From: Knufia peltigerae
Taxonomy: Eukaryota > Ascomycota > Eurotiomycetes > Chaetothyriales > Trichomeriaceae
Reading direction: 5' to 3'
Length of the DNA: 64,000 nt
Assembly: GCA_030247855.1 (NCBI GenBank)
Contig: JAPDRN010000104.1
Location: 1-64,000 of the forward strand
Both the position numbers and the translations under genes were made by a program. This document shows positions 16,408 to 24,687 of the stretch, piece by piece; the first letter of the stretch is position 1; the number at the start of each line of letters is the position of its first letter. Below the pieces are notes generated by a model. It did not search any database, was not told the DNA's origin, and saw nothing but the letters and a program-made list of their open reading frames with translations.

Positions 16408-17726
16408 CGAAGATGGTCATCAACGCGCTGAACTCCGGCGCCAAGGTGTTCATGGCCGACTTCGAGGATTCGACCTCGCCGACCTGGCGCAACCTGCTGG
16501 CCGGTCAGCAGTCGCTGGCTGCCGCGGTGCGCGGCGACCTGCAGTACACCGCACCGGCGTCCAACGGCAAGGCGGGCAAGCACTACGCGCTGCGTCCCTA
16601 CGACGAGCAGGCGGTGCTGATCGTGCGTCCGCGCGGCTGGCACCTGGACGAAAAGCATGTGCGCGTCGATGGCCAGTTCCTCGCCGGCGGCCTGTTCGAT
16701 GCGGCGGTGTTCGCCTTCCACAATGCGCGCGCGCTGCAGTCCAGGGATCGTGGCCCGTACTTCTACCTGCCGAAGCTGCAGAGCATGGAAGAGGCGGCGC
16801 TGTGGGAAACCGCGCTGTCGCACATCGAAGGCATGCTCGGCCTGCCGCACGGGCAGATCAAGGTGACGGTGCTGATCGAAACGCTGCCGGCGGTGTTCGA
16901 GATGGACGAGATCCTGCATGCCCTGCGCGATCGCATCGTCGGCCTCAACTGCGGGCGCTGGGATTACATCTTCTCGTACCTGAAGACCTTCCGCCGCCAC
17001 GCTGACCGCGTGCTGCCCGAGCGCGGCCAGGTGACCATGACCCAGCCGTTCCTGAAGGCCTATTCGGAACTGCTGATCCAGACCTGCCATCGCCGCGGCG
17101 CACATGCGATGGGTGGCATGGCCGCGCAGATTCCGATCAACAACGATGCGGCCGCCAACGAGCAGGCGATGGCGCGGGTGCGTGCCGACAAGCTGCGCGA
17201 AGTGACCGCCGGCCACGATGGCACGTGGGTCGCGCATCCGGCGCTGATTCCGGTGGCGATGGCGATCTTCGACGAACACATGCCCACGCCCAACCAGCAC
17301 CACGTGCTGCGCCAGGACGTGCGCGTGGGCCGCGATGAACTGATCGCGCGCCCGCCGGGCACGATCACCCGCGCGGGCTTCGAAGGCAATGTCGAAGTCT
17401 GCGTGCGCTACCTGGCCGCGTGGCTGGATGGCAACGGCTGCGTGCCGATCCACCATCTGATGGAGGACGCAGCGACCGCCGAGATCAGCCGCAGCCAGCT
17501 GTGGCAGTGGCTGCACACGCCGGGCCAGCAGCTGGACGACGGCACCGCCATCGACCTGGCGCTGCTCGATACCACCCTGGCGCAGTTGCCGGCGCGGCTC
17601 GGCGATACCTCGGCGCTGCCCGGTGGCGGCCGCATCGAAGAAGCCATCACCCTGCTTGCCGAGCTGAGCCGCAGCAATGAACTGACCGATTTCCTGACCC
17701 TGCCGGCGTACGCGCGCATCGACTGA
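16089..17726 (+). CDS. aceB: Malate synthase A
   Basis: Condenses glyoxylate with acetyl-CoA to malate, the second step of the glyoxylate bypass, in the cytoplasm. The 545-residue length is that of malate synthase A. The family signature is present in RDRIVGLNCGRWDYIFSYLK (about residues 280-300). Other conserved stretches are ADFEDSTSPTWRNLL and GGMAAQIPINNDAAAN. The ATG start at 16089 has GGAG 8 bases upstream. It is followed after 69 bases by aceA on the same strand. Confidence 0.97.
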
Positions 17727-17795
17727 TCGCTGCATGCCGGCTGCCCCGCCGTTTCCTTCCCCGCTGCATCCGCACGAACCGAACTGGAGATAGAC

Positions 17796-19097
17796 ATGAG
17801 CACGCTGCCCACTGCCGAACAGATCCAGCACGACTGGGACACCAATCCGCGCTGGGAAGGCATCCAGCGCAACTACAGCGCCGCCGACGTGGTGCGCCTG
17901 CGCGGCACCGTCCATATCGAGCATTCGCTGGCCCGGCTGGGCGCGGAAAAGCTGTGGAAGTCGCTGCATGAGCGCGACTTCGTCAACGCGCTCGGCGCGC
18001 TGACCGGCAACCAGGCCATGCAGCAGGTGAAGGCCGGGCTGAAGGCGATCTATCTGTCCGGCTGGCAGGTGGCGGCCGATGCCAACCTGGCGGGGCAGAT
18101 GTACCCGGACCAGTCGCTGTATCCGGCCGATTCGGTGCCGGCAGTGGTCAAGCGCATCAACAACACGCTGTTGCGTGCTGACCAGTTGCACCACGCAGAA
18201 GGCAAGGATGACATCGACTTCCTGCAGCCGATCGTGGCCGATGCCGAGGCTGGATTCGGTGGCGTGCTCAATGCCTTCGAACTGATGAAGGCGATGATCG
18301 AAGCCGGTGCGGCCGGTGTGCACTTCGAAGACCAGCTGGCTTCGGTGAAGAAGTGCGGCCACATGGGCGGCAAGGTGCTGGTGCCGACCCGCGAGGCGAT
18401 CGAGAAACTCAACGCCGCGCGACTGGCGGCCGATGTGCTGGGCGTGCCGACCCTGCTGGTGGCGCGGACCGATGCCGAAGCGGCCGATCTGCTGACCAGC
18501 GACATCGATGCGAACGACACCCCGTTCGCCACCGGTGAGCGCACCGTGGAAGGCTTCTACAAGACCCGCAATGGCCTGGACCAGGCCATCAGCCGTGGTT
18601 TGGCATACGCGCCCTATGCCGACCTGGTGTGGTGCGAGACCGGCAAGCCGGACCTGGAATTCGCGCGGAAGTTCGCCGAGGCGATCCATGCGAAGTTCCC
18701 GGGCAAGCTGCTGGCCTACAACTGCTCACCCAGCTTCAACTGGAAGAAGAATCTGGACGACGCCACCATCGCCAAGTTCCAGAAGGAACTGGGAAGTTAT
18801 GGCTACAAGTTCCAGTTCATCACCCTGGCCGGTTTCCATGCGCTGAACTACGGCATGTTCAATCTGGCCCACGGCTATGCGCGCCGGCAGATGAGCGCCT
18901 TCGTGGAACTGCAGGAAGCCGAGTTTGAAGCGGCCGAGCGCGGCTTCACCGCGGTCAAGCACCAGCGCGAGGTCGGCACCGGCTACTTCGATGCGGTCAC
19001 CCAGGCGATCCAGCAGGGGCAGTCCTCGACCACCGCACTGACCGGCTCGACCGAGGAAGAGCAGTTCCACGGCGAGCGCAGCGAACGCGCCGCGTGA
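17796..19097 (+). CDS. aceA: Isocitrate lyase
   Basis: Splits isocitrate into succinate and glyoxylate, the first step of the glyoxylate bypass. The 433-residue length matches E. coli AceA. The active-site signature SVKKCGHMGGKVLVPT (catalytic Cys in KKCGH) lies near residues 185-200. ARTDAEAADLLTSDID and LLAYNCSPSFNWKKNLD are also conserved. The ribosome site GGAGATAG precedes the ATG. aceB-aceA form an operon controlled by the divergent LysR gene, ended by a palindrome and a 16-bp hairpin. Confidence 0.97.
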   Translation: MSTLPTAEQIQHDWDTNPRWEGIQRNYSAADVVRLRGTVHIEHSLARLGAEKLWKSLHERDFVNALGALTGNQAMQQVKAGLKAIYLSGWQVAADANLAGQMYPDQSLYPADSVPAVVKRINNTLLRADQLHHAEGKDDIDFLQPIVADAEAGFGGVLNAFELMKAMIEAGAAGVHFEDQLASVKKCGHMGGKVLVPTREAIEKLNAARLAADVLGVPTLLVARTDAEAADLLTSDIDANDTPFATGERTVEGFYKTRNGLDQAISRGLAYAPYADLVWCETGKPDLEFARKFAEAIHAKFPGKLLAYNCSPSFNWKKNLDDATIAKFQKELGSYGYKFQFITLAGFHALNYGMFNLAHGYARRQMSAFVELQEAEFEAAERGFTAVKHQREVGTGYFDAVTQAIQQGQSSTTALTGSTEEEQFHGERSERAA

Positions 19098-19100
19098 TCC

Positions 19101-19177
19101 GGTAGTGCCGGCCGTTGGCCGGCAACCACACGATGCTCCGGGCGCTGCGTGGCAGCCGGCCAGCGGCCGGCTCTATC
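19101..19177. repeat. GTAG palindrome, diverged
   Basis: Left arm GGTAGTGCCGGCCGTTGGCC; right arm ends CCGGCTCTATC, slightly altered. Directly after aceA. Confidence 0.75.
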
Positions 19178-19216
19178 GGGCTGCGGATCCGATCAGGGTG
19201 GCCAGGGAAGGGCCAG

Positions 19217-19252
19217 ACGACGCCGGCAGATCGGGGGATCTGCCGGCGTCGT
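19217..19252. terminator. 16-bp hairpin after aceBA
   Basis: Perfect 16-bp stem ACGACGCCGGCAGATC (19217-19232) with GGGG loop and complementary arm 19237-19252. There is only a weak T stretch downstream (GTTGTATCT), so it may stall or protect the mRNA end rather than act as a classic terminator. Confidence 0.65.
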
Positions 19253-19464
19253 TGTATCTGCGGCTGCTGCGACAATCGGCGTCGCGGTCACCGCAAGATA
19301 TTGATATCACTTGCTTTCCGCCTGTCACCAACGCATGTGAACGGGTGTCTTTACCACTGGTATGGCGGGGCACCGCGTCTTCACAAAAATGAGATGCGGC
19401 GCACAGTTTGATTCACTGTTATGCTCCGCGGCTCACCAGGGGACGCTGGCGGCGGGTGCAGGGA
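19253..19464. promoter_or_regulatory. Leader region of the RiPP-associated operon
   Basis: About 210 bases, partly AT-rich (GATATTGATATCACTTGCTT; TTCACTGTTATG), with no gene. GATATTGATATC (near 19300-19311) is a short palindrome. The promoter for the cNMP-binding/GGDEF gene and the following cyclase should be here, but no -35/-10 pair is certain. Confidence 0.4.
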
Positions 19465-20505
19465 ATGACCGGCAGGGGTGCGGCCGAGAACATCGACACG
19501 ACAACCGGTATCGCCAAGGTGGCGATGGCCGAGATCGTGCACGCGCTGCTTTCCGAAGAAGAGGTTGCCCTGTTCGCCCGCTTCGCCCAGCCCCGCAGGC
19601 TGGAAGCGGGCCAGTGGCTGTTCCAGCGCGGCCATCGCGGCGAGTGCATGTACATCATCCTCGAAGGCCTGATCGAACTGGATTTCGGCGAGGACCTGGT
19701 ACTCAAGACACTCGGCCGGCATGAATTCTTCGGTGAGCTCGGCCTGTTGATGGGCGACCATCCCCGCAGCGCCAGCGCGTGTGTGATGGCCGACTGCCAC
19801 GTGCTGGAACTGGGGCCGGCGGATTTCCATCGCCTGGTCGAGTCCGATCCGGGCCTGGTGGCCTACTTCCTGCGGCGTACGATCCTGCGCGTGCTGACCA
19901 ACGAGCAGGCCCTGATCAGCCAGCTGCGGCGGCGCAACCATGACCTGGAAGCCGCGCTGGACAACCTGTACATCACCACCCACCAGCTGAGCCACACGCG
20001 TGAGCTGGTGCGCACCGACGAACTGACCGGCCTGCACAACCGCCGCGGCCTGGCCCTGTACCTGCAGGAATGCCAAACGCAGGAAGGAGGGCCGCCGCAG
20101 GCATTGCTGCTGATCGACTGCGACCGGTTCAAGCAGATCAACGACCGCCACGGCCATCAGGCCGGTGACCGGGTGCTGCAGAGCATGGGCAACATCCTGC
20201 GCTCGATGGCTGGCGAGCATGACCTGGCCTGCCGGCTGGGCGGAGATGAGTTCTGCCTGATCCTGCGCCGGGGCAACACCGAGATCGTGCAGCACGCCGC
20301 GGAGTTCATCCTCAGTGCGGTGCACGGCCTGCTCGAGCGCAGCCATGGCACCCCGCACGTCAGCCTGGCCAGCATCGGGGCCAGCCTGCTGGCCCCTGAC
20401 GCGGACTGGAGCGAGTGGTACGCTCGCGCTGATCGTGCGCTGTACCAAGCCAAGCGCGCAGGCGGCAACTGCCTGCGGTGGACCGATGGTCCGGATGGAC
20501 AATGA
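19465..20505 (+). CDS. cNMP-binding domain / GGDEF diguanylate cyclase
   Basis: A two-domain signalling protein of about 346 residues. An N-terminal Crp-type cyclic-nucleotide-binding barrel (about residues 30-150) has YIILEGLIELDFG and the phosphate-binding cassette FFGELGLLMGDHPRSASACV. A short helical linker follows. Then comes a GGDEF domain (about 190-340) with TDELTGLHNRRGL, IDCDRFKQINDRHGHQAGD and an intact RLGGDEF motif. The inhibitory I-site Arg is absent (GEHD instead of RxxD before GGDEF), so product inhibition is not expected. Start at ATG 19465 is likely; an in-frame GTG/ATG further up or at MAEIVHALL is possible. It ends 15 bases before the cyclase-like gene, suggesting one operon with the RiPP system. 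Confidence 0.85.
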   Translation: MTGRGAAENIDTTTGIAKVAMAEIVHALLSEEEVALFARFAQPRRLEAGQWLFQRGHRGECMYIILEGLIELDFGEDLVLKTLGRHEFFGELGLLMGDHPRSASACVMADCHVLELGPADFHRLVESDPGLVAYFLRRTILRVLTNEQALISQLRRRNHDLEAALDNLYITTHQLSHTRELVRTDELTGLHNRRGLALYLQECQTQEGGPPQALLLIDCDRFKQINDRHGHQAGDRVLQSMGNILRSMAGEHDLACRLGGDEFCLILRRGNTEIVQHAAEFILSAVHGLLERSHGTPHVSLASIGASLLAPDADWSEWYARADRALYQAKRAGGNCLRWTDGPDGQ

Positions 20506-20520
20506 GCGGAGATCCAGGCG

Positions 20521-23016
20521 ATGAATGGCGACAACGGAACGTCGACCCCGCATAACGCCCAGCTGCGGGCGCTGCTGTTCACCGACCTGTGCGATTCGCT
20601 GCAACTGGTGGAGCGTATCGGCGATGCCGCCGCCGCCACCCTGTTCCAGGAACACGACCGTCTGGTGCTGGTGCTGCAGCATCGCTGGAACGGGCAGCTG
20701 ATCGACCGTTCCGACGGTCTGTTCCTGCTGTTCGAACGCCCGGTGGATGCGCTCGGGTTTGCACTGGATTACCAGCGCGACCTGCAGGCACTGGGCGAAC
20801 AGCGCAGGGTTGAACTGCGCGCACGAGCGGGTCTGCATGTGGGTGATGTGCTGACCTGGGAAAACAGTCCCGAAGCGGTCAAGGTCGGCGCCAAGTCGAT
20901 GGAAGTCGAAGGCCTGGCCAAGCCGATGGCCGCGCGCCTGATGACCCTGGCGCGTCCGGGCCAGATCCTGATGTCGGCGGTTGCCGAGTCGCTGACCCGA
21001 CGCGCCACCGATGCCTTGGGCGAGCGTGGCCAACGCTTGCTATGGAAGTCGCACGGGCGTTGGCGGTTCAAAGGCATGCCGGCCGTCCAGGAAGTGATTG
21101 AAGTTGGCGAGATCGGCTTTGCTCCGCTGCGCCTGCCGCGCGCCAACGCCAAGGCGCGGCGTGATCTGCCGTTGTGGCGGCAGCCCGTGGTGCTGCTGGC
21201 GGAAAGCCTGATCCTGACGTCTGTGGTGGTGGGGGGCTGGTTCCTGCTGCGCCCGGAGCCGGCTATCGCATTCTCAGAGCGCGATTGGGTGGTGCTGGCC
21301 GACCTTGAGAATTTCACCAGTGAGCCGGTGTTCGATGAATCGACACGCCACGCGATCCTGATCGCACTGGAACAGTCGCGCTACGTGAATGTGCTGTCCG
21401 AAGGCAAGATCCGCGAAAGCCTGGAAATGGCGCGCTTGTCCGGCGATACCCGCTTGAACCGCGGTGCAGCGATCGATGTGGCCATGCGCGAAGGCGCACG
21501 AGCTGTCCTGCTGCCGACCGTACGCCCCAAGGCAGGCGGCTATCAGCTGGGAATCGATGTGGTGGCACCCGGCAGCGGGCAGGTGGTGCGCAGCTTCACC
21601 GTCGCCGCCGACGGCCCTGACCAGATGATGTTCGCGGTGGACGATGTGGTCGGTCGTCTGCGCCGCGGCCTGGGCGAATCGGTGGCCAGCCTGGAACAGT
21701 CCCTGCCGCTGCCGAAGGCCTCCACCCGCGACCTTCGCGCTTTGCGCGCCTATGCCCTGGCCGAGAATGCCCTGGGCCAGCGCCGCTTCGAGGAAGCACG
21801 CAATCTCTACCAGGCTGCGATCGACATCGATCCCGGTTTCGCGCTGGCCTACATGGGCGTGGCCAAGCTGCTGGCCCGCACCGAAGAAGGGCGGCAGGCC
21901 CGCGAGGCGATGCAGCATGCGCTCGCCCAGCAGGAACGCCTGCCACCGCGCGAGCGCCTGTACCTGAAGGCCTGGCAGGAAGAACTGGAACCGGGCGGCT
22001 GGGCCCTGGAGCAATGGCGGACGCTGGCCAAGGTCTATCCCGATTCCTTCGCCGGGCTGTCCAATACGTCCTGGCTCCTGTTGCAGGACAATCGTTTCAG
22101 CGAAGCCGAATCCTACGCACATGCGGCGTCCGTACCGCAGGATCCGCTGCGGCTGTATCCGATGGTGCAGCTGGCACGCATCCAGATCGCGCACAACCAA
22201 CCGCAGCTGGCCGCCGAAACGCTGTTGCAGGCACAAGGGCTGCGTGGTCGCAATGATCCCGATGACACCGGGGTCGATGTATTTGTAGCGCAGCGCCGTT
22301 ATGTGCAGGCCGGGCAGCTGCTTGTGAAGCTGGGCACCGGTGATGCACTGGCGCAGCGGATGCGGCTGCGCGCACAGCTGCTATTGGCTGCCGACCAGGG
22401 TGATTGCGCGTCGATGCAGGCAGCCGTGCGCGAGGACGCGCCGGCACCTGAGCTTGCGGACATGCAGGTGCAGCAGCGATTGCAGCACGCCAGCGTGACC
22501 ACGTTGTGCGCAACGGGCGACAAAGCTGAGCTGCAGGCCATCGCAGCGCAGCTGCAGCCGCTGCTGGAAGATCGCGACGATCCCATGCAGCAGGCCCGTA
22601 GCCTGCAGTGGCTGGCCCTTGTCTATCTGGCCCAGCGGCAGGGGCAGGCCGATGTCGCCGAAGGCTGGCTGCATGCCAACGAGGCGCTGCTGCGCGCTCA
22701 GCGCAGCCCGATGGTCGGTAAATGGATGCGCGTGGTTGCGGCGATGGGCGAACTGCAGAGACAACGGCCGGACGCTGCGCAGGCCCTGATCGAGCCGATG
22801 CTCGATGGCAGCGAGCCGGTGCAGGCGCACGTCGTACTGCTGCATGCGCTACGTGCGCAGAGCGATGAAGCAGGCGTGCGCCGCGAGCAGGAATGGCTGG
22901 CCCGCCACCGTGGCCAGGCCATTGCCGAAATCACGGCGATGCAGGTCTGGCAGCCGCTGAACGTGCACGATGTGTCGACCTGGGCCGCACCGGCCAAAGC
23001 GGTCGGCGCGCCCTGA
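20521..23016 (+). CDS. Putative RiPP-system 'cyclase': class III nucleotide cyclase-like domain + TM + TPR region
   Basis: An 831-residue protein. Residues 15-160 resemble a class III adenylate/guanylate cyclase: LLFTDLCDSLQL with metal Asp22, IDRSDGLFLLF with Asp65, and LRARAGLHVGDVL. However, the catalytic/specificity block is changed: where active enzymes have GDxVNxAAR, this one has GLAKPMAAR (131-139). The base-selecting Asp is Leu132 and the transition-state Asn is Pro135, though Arg139 is kept. One membrane helix follows (about 222-243), then a long TPR-like helical region (about 400-830, e.g. RRFEEARNLYQAAIDIDPGF). It matches what is known as the 'putative peptide modification system cyclase' family of xanthomonads. 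'Cyclase' there refers to nucleotide-cyclase homology, not to ring closure. It converges, 8 bases apart, with the precursor gene. Confidence 0.8.
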   Translation: MNGDNGTSTPHNAQLRALLFTDLCDSLQLVERIGDAAAATLFQEHDRLVLVLQHRWNGQLIDRSDGLFLLFERPVDALGFALDYQRDLQALGEQRRVELRARAGLHVGDVLTWENSPEAVKVGAKSMEVEGLAKPMAARLMTLARPGQILMSAVAESLTRRATDALGERGQRLLWKSHGRWRFKGMPAVQEVIEVGEIGFAPLRLPRANAKARRDLPLWRQPVVLLAESLILTSVVVGGWFLLRPEPAIAFSERDWVVLADLENFTSEPVFDESTRHAILIALEQSRYVNVLSEGKIRESLEMARLSGDTRLNRGAAIDVAMREGARAVLLPTVRPKAGGYQLGIDVVAPGSGQVVRSFTVAADGPDQMMFAVDDVVGRLRRGLGESVASLEQSLPLPKASTRDLRALRAYALAENALGQRRFEEARNLYQAAIDIDPGFALAYMGVAKLLARTEEGRQAREAMQHALAQQERLPPRERLYLKAWQEELEPGGWALEQWRTLAKVYPDSFAGLSNTSWLLLQDNRFSEAESYAHAASVPQDPLRLYPMVQLARIQIAHNQPQLAAETLLQAQGLRGRNDPDDTGVDVFVAQRRYVQAGQLLVKLGTGDALAQRMRLRAQLLLAADQGDCASMQAAVREDAPAPELADMQVQQRLQHASVTTLCATGDKAELQAIAAQLQPLLEDRDDPMQQARSLQWLALVYLAQRQGQADVAEGWLHANEALLRAQRSPMVGKWMRVVAAMGELQRQRPDAAQALIEPMLDGSEPVQAHVVLLHALRAQSDEAGVRREQEWLARHRGQAIAEITAMQVWQPLNVHDVSTWAAPAKAVGAP

Positions 23017-23024
23017 GGCGGTAA

Positions 23025-23321
23025 TCAGCCGCCGATGCGCTCGTCGACTTTGCCGGCTTCGAAGCAGAACACCACATTCATCGCGGTCAGCGAGCTGGCC
23101 AGGTGCTTCTGCAGGCCGTCACGAACGCGGGTGAGTTCCTCCACCGAGGCGAGCGACTCGATCTTCATGCAGTCCTTCTCACCGAAGGCGGCGTCCAGAC
23201 CGATGCTGGAGAGGGCCTGAGCCGGTGATTCGGCGAAGCGTTCGCGGAACGCGGCATCGTTGATGAGGTTGTCCAGCAGTACGCCGGCGTCTTCAGCGGA
23301 AAGGCGAGGGTCGGTAGCCAT
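23025..23321 (-). CDS. NHLP-type RiPP precursor peptide
   Basis: A ~98-residue protein whose N-terminal part is a nitrile-hydratase-like leader: AGVLLDNLINDAAFRERFAE then PAQALSSIGLD. The C-terminal part (about residues 50-98) should carry the core, with Cys in KDCMKIE and in VVFCFEAG and a Gly-Gly end. This fits the 'putative modified peptide' family found with the cyclase-like and SagB-like proteins on either side. The start is ATG 23321; another ATG at 23330 would add three residues, and neither has a strong ribosome site. It is transcribed opposite to its two partner genes, between them. Confidence 0.75.
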   Translation of the reverse strand: MATDPRLSAEDAGVLLDNLINDAAFRERFAESPAQALSSIGLDAAFGEKDCMKIESLASVEELTRVRDGLQKHLASSLTAMNVVFCFEAGKVDERIGG

Positions 23322-23380
23322 GTCGATCATCCAGAGTTGAACTTACGGTATCGGCCACCAGCGCTCGGCATTTAGAGCGT

Positions 23381-23446
23381 TGTGCATTGCACAGGAACAC
23401 CGCCGCAGTACCGCAGCCGGTGTGGGCAACCCGCATACTACGGGTT
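23381..23446. promoter_or_regulatory. Two dyads in the precursor/dehydrogenase divergent promoter region
   Basis: TGTGCATTGCACA (23381-23393; 6-bp arms, one central base) and AACCCG-N7-CGGGTT (23428-23446). Both lie in the 145-base gap between the divergently transcribed precursor (start 23321) and SagB-like dehydrogenase (start 23467). They are candidate operators for co-regulation. Confidence 0.45.
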
Positions 23447-23466
23447 CCACTGGTGGATGACGAAAG

Positions 23467-24642
23467 ATGCAGATCCGACGTTGCGCGATCGTGATGTTCG
23501 AACCCCGCAGCGAAGTCTCGCTGGACCTCTCCCTGCTGTTGCAGGGCCAGGCGGGCTTGGCCACGCGCATGCACTGGCAGGCCCTTGCTGCCCACCTGGG
23601 CGCACCCGTGGAAGTGAGCATCGAGGAAATCGACGTGCTGGGCCGCATCGAGTCGGATCGCTGGGTGGAGTCTGCACAGGTCGGCATCGAAGATGCCGTG
23701 CTGGCACGGCTGCTGGAGGTTGGTCTGCTGATCAGCCAGGAGCCTGGTGAGGCAGCGCATCGGGACCGCGACCAGCGCCTGCGCGACGCCAACTGGTGGC
23801 CTCTGTCGGCGCTGCAGCATCGGATGGGGCGCTGGGGTGGCATCAACAGCGCGCGAGAGATGCGCGAGGGCAAGCTGGTCACGGCGCAGGATCTGCATGC
23901 CAGGTTCGGTGCACCGCCCGTCGCGGTCGACGCCCCCGACACCGCCCCCGTGGCGCTGCCCGATACGCCTGACGATGCGCGCGACGAGCTGCTGCGAAAG
24001 CGTGCAACCTGCCGCAACTTCGATGCGCAGCGTGCGCTGGCGCTGCCGCTGTTGGCGCAGGTACTCAAGCGGACCGTGCAGGCGCACGCTGCACTGCGGC
24101 CGGAGGATGGCATGGAGTTCCTTAAGAAGAACATTCCTTCGGGCGGCGGTCTGCATCCGCTGGAAACCTATGTGGTCGCCCTGGACGTCGACGGTCTTGC
24201 GCCGGGCGTCTATCACTATCATCCGATGGAACACGCATTGCGGCCGGTTGCCGTTGCCACGGATGACCTGCGCGCCATGGTGCTGGGTTTTGTTTCCGGG
24301 CAGGACTGGTTCGCCGACGCCCCGCTGCACATCATCCAGGTGGCACGCTTCCCGCGCAGTTTCTGGAAATATCGCCACCATCCAAAGGCCTACCGGGCCG
24401 TGCTGCTCGATGCGGGGCACCTTTCGCAACAATGGATGCTGTCAGCTACCGAACTCGGGCTGGCCGCTTATGTGACCGCGGCGATCAACGAGATCGATGT
24501 GGAGAGGGCGCTGGGGCTGGACGGCATCGACGCCAGCCCGGTGATGATAGGTGGCCTGGGGTGGCGCGCGGACGCCCAGGTCACCAGTGAATTCGACCCA
24601 CTGCAGCAGGTCTGGCGCGGAAATCCGGCTTCGCAACCCTGA
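23467..24642 (+). CDS. SagB-like putative peptide maturation dehydrogenase
   Basis: A 391-residue protein with a ~165-residue N-terminal region lacking clear similarity and a C-terminal FMN nitroreductase/SagB-type domain. The domain shows the family's opening KRATCRNFDAQRAL, the flavin-binding IPSGGGLHPLETYVVALDV, YHYHPMEHALRPV, the LLDAGHLSQQWMLSATELGL block and a C-terminal MIGGLGWR. SagB enzymes oxidise azolines to azoles in RiPP precursors. In this xanthomonad system the partner cyclodehydratase (SagC/D) is not adjacent, so the chemistry is open. A 12-bp hairpin follows and separates it from liuD. Confidence 0.8.
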   Translation: MQIRRCAIVMFEPRSEVSLDLSLLLQGQAGLATRMHWQALAAHLGAPVEVSIEEIDVLGRIESDRWVESAQVGIEDAVLARLLEVGLLISQEPGEAAHRDRDQRLRDANWWPLSALQHRMGRWGGINSAREMREGKLVTAQDLHARFGAPPVAVDAPDTAPVALPDTPDDARDELLRKRATCRNFDAQRALALPLLAQVLKRTVQAHAALRPEDGMEFLKKNIPSGGGLHPLETYVVALDVDGLAPGVYHYHPMEHALRPVAVATDDLRAMVLGFVSGQDWFADAPLHIIQVARFPRSFWKYRHHPKAYRAVLLDAGHLSQQWMLSATELGLAAYVTAAINEIDVERALGLDGIDASPVMIGGLGWRADAQVTSEFDPLQQVWRGNPASQP

Positions 24643-24655
24643 CCTCGGGGCAACA

Positions 24656-24682
24656 GGTGAGCCGGGCAGCGCCCGGCTCACC
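24656..24682. terminator. Bidirectional hairpin between RiPP dehydrogenase and liuD
   Basis: Perfect 12-bp stem GGTGAGCCGGGC (24656-24667) with AGC loop and complement (24671-24682), between two convergent genes. No T tract. Confidence 0.65.
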
Positions 24683-24687
24683 ATGCA

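Noticed and set aside
15012..18689. A 1225-codon open frame on the minus strand
   Set aside because: Only the part 15012-15980 has LysR similarity. The rest is antisense of aceB and aceA and has no family features; long antisense frames are common at this GC content.
23381..23393. TGTGCATTGCACA as a Crp/Clp binding site
   Set aside because: The Crp consensus is TGTGA-N6-TCACA (16 bases). This dyad is 13 bases with C/G at the fifth position, so it is kept only as an unassigned operator candidate.
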